Positions 33,011 through 41,356 of a stretch of 41,356 nt of DNA are shown here, piece after piece. This DNA is from Chthoniobacteraceae bacterium (lineage in GTDB: Bacteria > Verrucomicrobiota > Verrucomicrobiia > Chthoniobacterales > Chthoniobacteraceae): the NCBI GenBank assembly GCA_947476255.1, contig CANJPY010000042.1, positions 1 to 41,356 on the forward strand. Direction: 5' to 3'. A program made the position numbers and the translations under genes. The notes beneath the pieces are model-generated. The model had not been told where the DNA came from. It did no database searches and saw only the letters and a program-made list of their open reading frames with translations. How positions within the stretch are numbered: position 1 is the stretch's first letter; the number at the start of each line of letters is the position of its first letter.

Positions 33011-34162
33011 ATGTTTGTAGATCACATTCGGGTTCAAGCGTTTGCCGGTCGCGGTGGCAACGGCTGCGTGTCCTTTCGCCGTGAAGCTTTTGTGCCCAAA
33101 GGGGGGCCGGATGGTGGCGATGGCGGCCGCGGTGGGTCCATTATCCTCCGGGCTGATGTGCATACGGACAATCTGACCGCCTTCTTTTACGAGCCTATTC
33201 TAAAGGCGGCGGCCGGCCAGCAGGGGCTGGGCAAACAGTGCTATGGTAAGTCCTCCGAGGACAGGGTTTATCGAGTTCCGGTGGGAACCCTCGTCTACAA
33301 GATGCCAGATCCCAAAGAGGAGGATGAGTTGGAAGCCTCGGTGCGGTATGGGACTGATGCGACATTCGTCGACCTCGAGAAGTCTCCCGAGGACGAGGAA
33401 GAGGAGGCGGTTGAGACAAATCCAGAGGAGCTTCAACTGGTTGTGGATTTGAGCGAACCCGGGCAGGAGTTTGTGCTCTGCAAGGGAGGGAAGGGCGGGC
33501 TTGGAAACGTGCACTTCAAGAGCTCCAAGAACAGGGTCCCCACTCAGTTCACTTATGGAGAGGAGGGAGAATCCGGAGTTTTCTACCTTGAACTCAGAAA
33601 AATCGCGGATGTGGGTCTTGTGGGATACCCCAATGCGGGCAAGTCCACCTTGCTGGGTGCGGTCTCGGCCGCGCATCCAAAAGTCGCAGCGTACCCTTTT
33701 ACAACGCTGACACCCCATATTGGGGTTGTCCAGTTGGCTGCCTATCAGCGCTTTACGATGGCTGATATTCCCGGACTCATCGAGGGGGCCCATAACGATG
33801 TCGGCTTGGGGCACGAATTTTTGCGCCACATTTTGCGCTGTAAACTCCTCGCATTTGTGGTGGATACCGCCGGAAGCGAGGGGCGTGATCCAGTCTCCGA
33901 CCTGCAGAGTCTCAGGCGCGAAGTCAGCCTTTATGACTCTGATCTCGCCGAACGCCCTTGGCTCATCATCGCAAACAAGATGGATCTGGCAGGCGCGGGA
34001 GAAATGTTGGAAACCCTGAAACACCGGTTTTCGCGCGTCGAAATCATCCCAGTGGCTGCGGCTGCGGGCGAAGGTATTGCGGAGCTCAAGGACCGCCTCG
34101 GGGCCTTAATCGCCCTGCATTCTGCACGTGCTGCGAGTTCCGGGGAGGGTTTGCCAGAGTAG
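33011..34162 (+). CDS. obgE: GTPase Obg/CgtA
   Basis: 383 residues. The glycine-rich Obg fold runs from FVDHIRVQAFAGRGGNGCVSFRREAFVPKGGPDGGDGGRGG to KGGKGGLGNVHFKSS. The G domain has GYPNAGKS (205-212), DIPGLIEGAH and ANKMDLAG. It takes part in 50S assembly and stress response. A roughly 40-residue, strongly acidic insert (about 100-141, KEEDELEAS ... SPEDEEEEAVETNPEE) splits the Obg domain between VGTLVYKM and LVVDLSEPGQEF, where the usual protein is continuous. The C-terminal OCT domain is absent. No Shine-Dalgarno sequence is present. Confidence 0.94.
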   Translation: MFVDHIRVQAFAGRGGNGCVSFRREAFVPKGGPDGGDGGRGGSIILRADVHTDNLTAFFYEPILKAAAGQQGLGKQCYGKSSEDRVYRVPVGTLVYKMPDPKEEDELEASVRYGTDATFVDLEKSPEDEEEEAVETNPEELQLVVDLSEPGQEFVLCKGGKGGLGNVHFKSSKNRVPTQFTYGEEGESGVFYLELRKIADVGLVGYPNAGKSTLLGAVSAAHPKVAAYPFTTLTPHIGVVQLAAYQRFTMADIPGLIEGAHNDVGLGHEFLRHILRCKLLAFVVDTAGSEGRDPVSDLQSLRREVSLYDSDLAERPWLIIANKMDLAGAGEMLETLKHRFSRVEIIPVAAAAGEGIAELKDRLGALIALHSARAASSGEGLPE

Positions 34163-34196
34163 GATCGGGACAGGGGTGAATCGGAGGTGAAAAAGA

Positions 34197-34214
34197 TTGT
34201 GAAAAATTTCACAA
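34197..34214. promoter_or_regulatory. CRP/FNR-type palindrome upstream of the ATP synthase operon
   Basis: TTGTGAAA-AA-TTTCACAA is a perfect 18-bp palindrome that contains TGTGA-N6-TCACA, the exact consensus of E. coli CRP half-sites. It lies 35 bp after obgE and about 128 bp before the atpB start, inside the only gap that can hold the operon promoter. A regulator of the CRP/FNR superfamily is the likely ligand; that is inference. Confidence 0.55.
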
Positions 34215-34341
34215 AGTTCTTGTGGTAGCCCTGCTCTTCCTTTTTCCTTGTTGCCCGCCGCGATCTTTCTCCATGACTCCCCTTCGTCCTGTCTCTTAGA
34301 GGATGCACGTCTTGGTTTGTCGCTGCATTCACGCCTTTTTT

Positions 34342-35277
34342 ATGCCTTTGTCTTCTCAATCTTTCCTTCGCCGAGTCGCTTCTGGAATTCTTCCGGTTGC
34401 GGCCTGCGCTGGCGTTCTGATGAGCTGTGGAGCAGTTGCCGCCGAGGTGGCGCATGGCGCCGAATCGCATGAAGCTCTGCCCGCCGCCGCTCCCGTTTTG
34501 TTTCACATCGGGCCGCTCCCCGTGAATAACTCGATGGTGCTCATGTGGGTTGTCGCGGCGATTGTGATCTTCGTTGCGCGTGCCGCTACGAAAAACATTC
34601 AAGAGGTTCCGACGGGCCTGCAGAATTTCGTGGAGTGGATTGTGGAGAGTCTCAGGAACTTCCTTGAGAGCGTCATCGGGCGCGGACTGACCGCCCAGAC
34701 ATTTTGGTTCTTTGCTTCAGCCTTCATTTTCATTCTGGTCGCGAACTGGTTTGGCTTGGTTCCCGGAGTTGGCACGGTGGGGTGGGGAACCCCGGATGCA
34801 AGCGGCGCTTTGCATCACATCAGCCGGCCGCTTTTGAGAGGAGCGAATGCCGATCTCAACATGACTCTGGCCATGTCCATCGTGTTCTTCGTGGCATGGA
34901 CATACTGGGCAATTAAGGCGAACGGCATCGGCGGGTTTTTCATGCATATTTTCGGTCCGCGGGGTGAATCAAAGGGACTGCTTAAGGCGCTGATGATTCT
35001 GGTCTTCCTTTCCGTCGGAGTTCTCGAATTAGTGTCGATTTTATTCCGTCCCGTTTCGCTTTCTTTCCGTCTTTACGGAAACGTGTTCGCAGGCGAAACC
35101 ATGTTGGAGGCGATGTCGAATCTTGTGCCTGCTCTGGCTCCGTTGATTCCTGTGCCCTTCTATTTCCTCGAGCTTCTCGTTGGATTTGTGCAGGCGCTCG
35201 TTTTCACGCTGCTGACCTCCGTGTTCACCCTCTTGATTTGTGATCATGGGGACGGGCACGATGAAGCGCACCACTAA
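34342..35277 (+). CDS. atpB: F1Fo ATP synthase subunit a
   Basis: 311 residues from ATG 34342. After a signal-like N-terminus (FLRRVASGILPVAACAGVLMSCGAVAAE) come five to six membrane helices. The essential proton-channel arginine is in the SLSFRLYGNVFAGE segment and the last helices read FYFLELLVGFVQALVFTLLTSVF. It forms the stator half-channels against the c ring. An upstream ATG at 34303 has AGAGG only 2 nt before it, too close to be a normal site. No atpI precedes it. The likely signal peptide, with LMSCGA near a possible lipobox, is unusual for subunit a. Confidence 0.92.
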   Translation: MPLSSQSFLRRVASGILPVAACAGVLMSCGAVAAEVAHGAESHEALPAAAPVLFHIGPLPVNNSMVLMWVVAAIVIFVARAATKNIQEVPTGLQNFVEWIVESLRNFLESVIGRGLTAQTFWFFASAFIFILVANWFGLVPGVGTVGWGTPDASGALHHISRPLLRGANADLNMTLAMSIVFFVAWTYWAIKANGIGGFFMHIFGPRGESKGLLKALMILVFLSVGVLELVSILFRPVSLSFRLYGNVFAGETMLEAMSNLVPALAPLIPVPFYFLELLVGFVQALVFTLLTSVFTLLICDHGDGHDEAHH

Positions 35278-35370
35278 GGTTCCACTGCCTCGACTTCAAA
35301 CTTTCGGACGTCGGACCGTGGCAAGACTGCGGGGGCGTTCGGCAACCAAACCAAAAACAAAACCACCAAG

Positions 35371-35592
35371 ATGAACATCGCAACCACACTCGCTGAGATC
35401 TCCGGCAATCTTCATATCGGTCTAGCCGCTTTGGGTTCCGCCATTGCAGTAGGCGTGATCGGTCTCAAAGCTTCCGAAGCAGTAGGCCGCAATCCAGGGG
35501 CCGCGACGCCCATTCTGATTCAGGCGATTCTGAGCTCGGCATTGGCCGAAGGAATCGTGTTCTTCGCGATCTTCCTCGCGAAGGGTCAGTAA
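35371..35592 (+). CDS. atpE: F1Fo ATP synthase subunit c
   Basis: 73 residues forming a two-helix hairpin, with polar loop RNPGA between helices. The ion-carrying carboxylate is E60 in SALAEGIVFF. The following G rather than S/T, and the lack of the Q/T sodium ligands, suggest proton coupling. The gene sits between atpB (93 bp) and atpF (70 bp) and is followed by a hairpin. No Shine-Dalgarno sequence precedes it (leader AAAACCACCAAG). Confidence 0.97.
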   Translation: MNIATTLAEISGNLHIGLAALGSAIAVGVIGLKASEAVGRNPGAATPILIQAILSSALAEGIVFFAIFLAKGQ

Positions 35593-35604
35593 TTCCCTTC
35601 TCAC

Positions 35605-35635
35605 TGCGCGGGGTGGATACTCTCCGCCCCGCGCA
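35605..35635 (+). promoter_or_regulatory. Perfect 9-bp hairpin between atpE and atpF
   Basis: TGCGCGGGG (35605-35613) pairs with CCCCGCGCA (35627-35635) around 13 nt; TCTGTTTCTTTC follows. Partial termination or mRNA protection at this point would raise the c-subunit yield relative to b and delta, as needed for the c ring; this is inference. Confidence 0.6.
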
Positions 35636-35662
35636 TCTGTTTCTTTCAAGCCGCATCAAAAT

Positions 35663-36214
35663 ATGCTTTTCACTGTCATACTTGCTTCTTCGCAGGAAGG
35701 TCTCATGGGAACCGCCGCCGCTGTCGGAGAGACGTTCGGCTTCAATACTTGGGCCTTTGTTGCTCAGGTGCTTTCCTTCTCCATCGTCTGTGCCGCTCTC
35801 TACAAATTTGCCTATCATCCGATCCTGAAATTGCTTGAGGACCGCCGGACCCAGATTGAGCTGACCTACCGCGAGGCGGCCGCCATCAAGGTGCAAGTGG
35901 CTGATGCAGAACGTCGCGCTAACGACATTGTGGTGCAGGCTTCCTCTGGGGCGCACCGCATTGTGGAAGAAGCCAGGACCGCAGCGCAGGACTTTCAGGA
36001 GAAGCAAATACAGCAGGCCAAGCAGGATGCGGAAGACCTGGTGGCCAAGGCCCGTGAAGCGACAAAGCGCGACTATGACCGCATGCTCGCTGAGTTGAAA
36101 GGGGAAGTCGCCCGTCTTGTGGTTGAAACTACAGCGAAGGTTACCGGCCGTATTCTGACGGCCGACGATCAAAAGCGCCTCGTCGAAGAGGCTAATCGCG
36201 AAATCGCCGCTTAG
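35663..36214 (+). CDS. atpF: F1Fo ATP synthase subunit b
   Basis: 183 residues. One N-terminal membrane helix (about 30-50: FVAQVLSFSIVCAALYKFAY) followed by the long charged coiled coil of the peripheral stalk (PILKLLEDRRTQIELTYREAAAIK ... VEEANREIAA). The proteins dimerise and hold F1 via the delta subunit. ATG 35663 gives a 29-residue polar lead; ATG 35705 (MGTAAAVGETFG) is an alternative. It ends 29 bp before atpH. Confidence 0.93.
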   Translation: MLFTVILASSQEGLMGTAAAVGETFGFNTWAFVAQVLSFSIVCAALYKFAYHPILKLLEDRRTQIELTYREAAAIKVQVADAERRANDIVVQASSGAHRIVEEARTAAQDFQEKQIQQAKQDAEDLVAKAREATKRDYDRMLAELKGEVARLVVETTAKVTGRILTADDQKRLVEEANREIAA

Positions 36215-36243
36215 TTTTTTTCAAAGCACTCTGCCAATCATTT

Positions 36244-36642
36244 ATGAAGGTCTGTAAAGAAGCGCGCAAAGGAGCGAGGATTCTGTTCGATGCAGTTCGT
36301 CCGCAGGGCCGCATCGACGAGTCCAAAGTGCGCCTTGCCCTCGCTGCGGTAGTCGAACGCAAACCTCCGTTCGAAGGCCAGATTCTTCACGAGTTCCAGA
36401 GGCTTGTGCGTCTTGAAATTGAAAAGCGCACTGCCCGCGTGGAGTCGGCGACCGCTCTGGATGCCGCCCAGAAGGCGAATGTTGAAACATCACTGCGTGA
36501 GAGGTTTGGTTCGGACATCCGCACTGGTTTTTTTGTAAATCCTTCGCTGATCGCCGGTATCCGCGTGCAAATTGGCAGTGACGTTTATGACGCAAATGTA
36601 CTTGAACGTCTCAACCGTCTTCGCTCCGAGCTCAATCACTAA
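36244..36642 (+). CDS. atpH: F1Fo ATP synthase subunit delta, short form
   Basis: 132 residues, against about 175-180 in most bacteria. The C-terminal part is recognisable: FQRLVRLEIEKRTARVESATALD, then SLRERFGSDIRTGFFVNPSLIAGIRVQIGSDVYDANVLERLNRLRSEL, the family's b-subunit-binding region with its I-G-x-R-v-q-v-G pattern. The N-terminal six-helix domain that binds the alpha subunit is reduced to about 45 residues. The stop of atpF is 29 bp upstream, so no extended start is hidden. Its place in the operon between atpF and atpA supports the call. Confidence 0.85.
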   Translation: MKVCKEARKGARILFDAVRPQGRIDESKVRLALAAVVERKPPFEGQILHEFQRLVRLEIEKRTARVESATALDAAQKANVETSLRERFGSDIRTGFFVNPSLIAGIRVQIGSDVYDANVLERLNRLRSELNH

Positions 36643-36656
36643 ATTTTTAAACCTCT

Positions 36657-36694
36657 AGAAAGCGCGGGGTTCTGATTTTGCAACCCCGCTTTCT
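36657..36694 (+). promoter_or_regulatory. Hairpin between atpH and atpA
   Basis: AGAAAGCGCGGGGTT (36657-36671) pairs with AACCCCGCTTTCT (36682-36694) with a 2-nt bulge. A pyrimidine-rich stretch, CCTTCATCCTTTTAAAT, follows. It lies in the 84-bp gap between the Fo and F1 halves of the operon and could attenuate or mark an RNA-processing site. Confidence 0.55.
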
Positions 36695-36726
36695 CCTTCA
36701 TCCTTTTAAATAGAATCTGCAATCCA

Positions 36727-38256
36727 ATGAGCAACATCCTTCAAGAAATTGCCTCGACGATCTCCGGCCTCAAAACGGGCACGAGCCGGTCCAATGTGGG
36801 CGTTGTACGCCAAATTGGCGATGGCGTGGCGCGCATCGAGGGGCTGAGCAACGTCATGCTCAACGAAATGATCAAGTTCCCAGGCGGCCTCTACGGCATC
36901 GCTTTGAACCTTGAAGAAACTGAAGTCGGAGCCATTTTGCTGGGTGACGACAAGGGCGTTGTCGAGGGCATGCAGGTTGAAACAACCGGCAAGCTTCTGT
37001 CCGTACCCGTGGGGCGCGAGCTTCTGGGCCGGGTGTTGAACACGCTGGGCGAACCTATTGATGGCAAAGGGCCAGTGGGCGCCAAGGTGGAATATCCCGT
37101 GGAGAAAATCGCGCCGGGGATCATTCAGCGTCGTTCCGTGAGCCAGCCCATGAACACGGGCATCATGGCGATTGACGCGATGATTCCAATCGGACGCGGC
37201 CAGCGCGAACTCATCATTGGCGATCGCGCCACCGGCAAGACCACCATTGCCGTCGACACGATCATTAACAATGCTCGCATCAACAAGCAAAATGCTGGCA
37301 AGGAAGGTTTTCGCCCCATTTACTCCATCTACGTTGGTGTAGGACAGAAGAACGCAAATATCTCCCGAACCGTGGCCGTTCTCGAGGAAGCAGGCGCGCT
37401 CGAGTACACGATCGTGGTGTCCGCACCCGCATCGGATACTGCAACGAACCAGTACCTCGCTCCGTTTGTTGGATGTGCGATGGGTGAGTGGTTCATGGAC
37501 AACGGAATGGACGCGCTTATTGTGTTTGACGACCTTTCCAAGCACGCGGTGGCCTACCGTCAGGTTTCGCTGCTCCTCAAGCGCCCCTCGGGTCGCGAAG
37601 CCTATCCTGGAGACGTTTTCTATCTACACTCCCGCCTTCTGGAGCGCAGCGCGCGTTTGAGCGAGAAGAGTGGTGACGGCTCGCTTACGGCGCTGCCTAT
37701 TATCGAAACCCAGGCTGGTGACGTTTCTGCCTACATTCCGACAAACGTGATTTCTATCACAGACGGACAGATTTATCTCGAAACGGATTTGTTCTATCAG
37801 GGCGTGCGTCCGGCGGTTTCCGTTGGTCTTTCCGTGAGTCGCGTGGGTTCGGCCGCTCAAATCAAGGCGATGAAGCAGGTCGCTGGTAAGATCAAAGGCG
37901 ACCTTGCACAGTTTCGTGAACTTGCAGCGTTTGCGCAGTTCGGATCCGACCTCGACGCGAAAACAAAGGCCCTGCTGGACCGCGGGGGCCGCATCGTAGA
38001 ACTCTTCAAGCAGACCCAGTACAAGCCTCTCCCCGTGGAGCTTCAGGCGGCGGTTTTGTGGGGGATGCAGAACGGCCACTTCGATGATATTCCGGTGGCT
38101 TCCGTGAAGGACTTCCAGACGAAATTGCAGGACTTTTTTGTCACCCGCAAGGATGCCGTTACCGCAAAAATTCGCGAAAAGGGAGCGATTGATGATGCGA
38201 TCACGGCTGACTTGAAAGCGGCCTTCACAGAGTTCAAGACCTCTTACAAAGCCTAA
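36727..38256 (+). CDS. atpA: F1Fo ATP synthase subunit alpha
   Basis: 509 residues. The N-terminal beta barrel is followed by the nucleotide domain with Walker A GDRATGKT (near residue 170) and the arginine finger in [22 protein letters not shown]. The [26 protein letters not shown] segment and [25 protein letters not shown] (here [11 protein letters not shown]) are typical. It forms the non-catalytic sites of F1. The leader (ATCTGCAATCCA) lacks a Shine-Dalgarno. It is 5 bp from atpG. Confidence 0.98.
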   Translation: MSNILQEIASTISGLKTGTSRSNVGVVRQIGDGVARIEGLSNVMLNEMIKFPGGLYGIALNLEETEVGAILLGDDKGVVEGMQVETTGKLLSVPVGRELLGRVLNTLGEPIDGKGPVGAKVEYPVEKIAPGIIQRRSVSQPMNTGIMAIDAMIPIGRGQRELIIGDRATGKTTIAVDTIINNARINKQNAGKEGFRPIYSIYVGVGQKNANISRTVAVLEEAGALEYTIVVSAPASDTATNQYLAPFVGCAMGEWFMDNGMDALIVFDDLSKHAVAYRQVSLLLKRPSGREAYPGDVFYLHSRLLERSARLSEKSGDGSLTALPIIETQAGDVSAYIPTNVISITDGQIYLETDLFYQGVRPAVSVGLSVSRVGSAAQIKAMKQVAGKIKGDLAQFRELAAFAQFGSDLDAKTKALLDRGGRIVELFKQTQYKPLPVELQAAVLWGMQNGHFDDIPVASVKDFQTKLQDFFVTRKDAVTAKIREKGAIDDAITADLKAAFTEFKTSYKA

Positions 38257-38261
38257 AGGCA

Positions 38262-40618
<2,357 letters not shown>

Positions 40619-40683
40619 ACAACAGCCGGCATGGTGTTCCATCACCCGGAGTGGTGGAAAATCTGCGGCGAAAAACCGGACTG

Positions 40684-41109
40684 ATGGCAGCTACTCTCAA
40701 ACTCGAAATCTTCACACCCGAGGCCGTGGCCTATCGTGATGATGTGGAGATGGTTTTACTCCCTGCTGAACTTGGGGAAATGGGCGTGTATCCCATGCAC
40801 GTCCCGCTGATGACCCGGATCAACCCTGGGGAGCTTGCCGTCACCAAGAATGGCGAGGTAGTGTACCTCGCGATTGGGGAGGGATTTGCTGAGATTACGC
40901 AAACAAACGTGCGCGTGTTGGTGGATATGGCAATCGAAGAGCGGTTCATCGACGAGAAAGCCGTTGAAGAAGCCATCGAAAGAGCTCAGAAAGACATCCG
41001 CGAGGCGCTCCAGGGAAGTCAAGAAGTGGCAGCGACACAGGTGGCGCTTATGAAGTCCATGGCGCAGCTCAAAGTCCGCCGTCGCCGTTACACGCCCAGC
41101 GCAAAATAG
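40684..41109 (+). CDS. atpC: F1Fo ATP synthase subunit epsilon
   Basis: 141 residues. N-terminal beta sandwich LKLEIFTPEAVAYRDDVEMVLLPAELGEMGVYPMHVPLMTRINPGELAV and a C-terminal helix hairpin (EKAVEEAIERAQKDIREALQG ... KSMAQLKVRRRRYTPSAK) that can inhibit ATPase activity. ATG 40684 was preferred to an upstream start at 40651 because it gives the family start. It is the last gene of the operon, followed by a terminator. Confidence 0.95.
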   Translation: MAATLKLEIFTPEAVAYRDDVEMVLLPAELGEMGVYPMHVPLMTRINPGELAVTKNGEVVYLAIGEGFAEITQTNVRVLVDMAIEERFIDEKAVEEAIERAQKDIREALQGSQEVAATQVALMKSMAQLKVRRRRYTPSAK

Positions 41110-41143
41110 GCAGGGCGGTTCTTCTTGAACAACTTTTGAAAAT

Positions 41144-41174
41144 GGCGGGCTCCAGCGAGCCCGCCTTTTTTTTT
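41144..41174 (+). terminator. Intrinsic terminator of the ATP synthase operon
   Basis: GGCGGGCTC (41144-41152) and GAGCCCGCC (41157-41165) form a perfect 9-bp GC-rich stem with CAGC loop and a run of nine T (41166-41174). It lies 34 bp after atpC and 33 bp before the intron end. Confidence 0.93.
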
Positions 41175-41207
41175 GTGGGCTGTGTTTGGATCCGTGAGTT
41201 GGTTGTG

Positions 41208-41356
41208 AATAGAGTAGGGAGACGAGGATGGTTTGCGGCCACAACCACTCCATGTCCTCATCTCCCCCTCATCGAACCGGACGGGCGGATTTCCCGCATC
41301 CGGCTCTCGGAGGCTGTTCTCCGGTTTGCTTCATTTGTATCGCCGTGTGGCGTTCG
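41208..41356 (-). mobile_element. Group II intron, 3' part (right copy, inverted)
   Basis: The last 149 bases are the reverse complement of 61-209, differing at one position, and hold the same maturase tail, domain V (about 41274-41306) and domain VI. The intron is on the minus strand and its body runs off the right edge, so its 3' splice site faces the ATP synthase terminator (about 41214, or at the latest 41208). The flanking 3' exon begins with CACAACCAAC on the minus strand, unrelated to the left exon. Confidence 0.85.

Noticed and set aside
35041..36172. Minus-strand frames across atpB-atpF
   Set aside because: Shadows of conserved ATP synthase genes, no domain signature.

Overview
The window is a typical bacterial chromosomal segment of moderately high GC content and dense housekeeping gene content. 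It is closed at both ends by inverted copies of the 3' part of the same group II intron, so it is probably a complete assembly contig that broke at a repeated mobile element. The best overall match is Verrucomicrobiota (PVC superphylum), possibly Opitutae. This rests on the gene mix (secreted proteins with a PQQ-type propeller, Gfo/Idh oxidoreductase, discoidin-domain sensor kinase, actinobacterial-type glycogen synthase, Obg with an acidic insert) and on the near absence of Shine-Dalgarno sequences. It is an inference, because no 16S rRNA gene is present.

Layout. 1-209: intron 3' end (tail of the intron-encoded protein, domains V and VI). 209-5450, minus strand: tightly packed cluster ruvA > ATP-grasp-like protein > SRPBCC protein > beta-ketoacyl synthase > two-domain CbiX-like chelatase > DR2241-like Fe-S protein, with four stop/start overlaps. 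5466-13680, plus strand: small exported protein, NtrC-type regulator, two exported proteins (one a PQQ-like propeller), Gfo/Idh oxidoreductase, and a coupled sensor kinase/LuxR-type regulator pair. 13740-17017, minus strand: trpB, yicC, gmk and a stand-alone coaC. 17159-19598, plus strand: yqeY, ispD and an M16 peptidase. 19767-20720, minus strand: a beta-helix lipoprotein.

21012-27343, plus strand: the protein quality-control block tig-clpP-clpX, then an S41 processing protease overlapping tsaD. A convergent polyprenyl synthase (27387-28268) follows. 28540-31557: translation/transcription block promoter-tRNA-Thr-tuf-tRNA-Trp-secE-nusG-rplK, which stops at rplK instead of continuing into rplA. 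31768-34162: glycogen synthase and obgE. 34342-41109: the full F1Fo ATP synthase operon atpB-E-F-H-A-G-D-C without atpI. It has an unusually short delta subunit, hairpins after atpE and atpH, a CRP-type palindrome upstream and a strong terminator at the end.

Most of the window is conserved core metabolism. The points that deserve a second look are: the split DR2241-type chelatase pair inside a ruvA-led cluster with an uncharacterised ATP-grasp-like enzyme; the truncated atpH; the perfect TGTGA-N6-TCACA site before the ATP synthase operon; the structured leader before tRNA-Thr/tuf; the broken L11 operon; pyrimidine-rich leaders lacking Shine-Dalgarno sequences; and the paired inverted intron ends. 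I did not see a CRISPR array, prophage, toxin-antitoxin pair or defence system.
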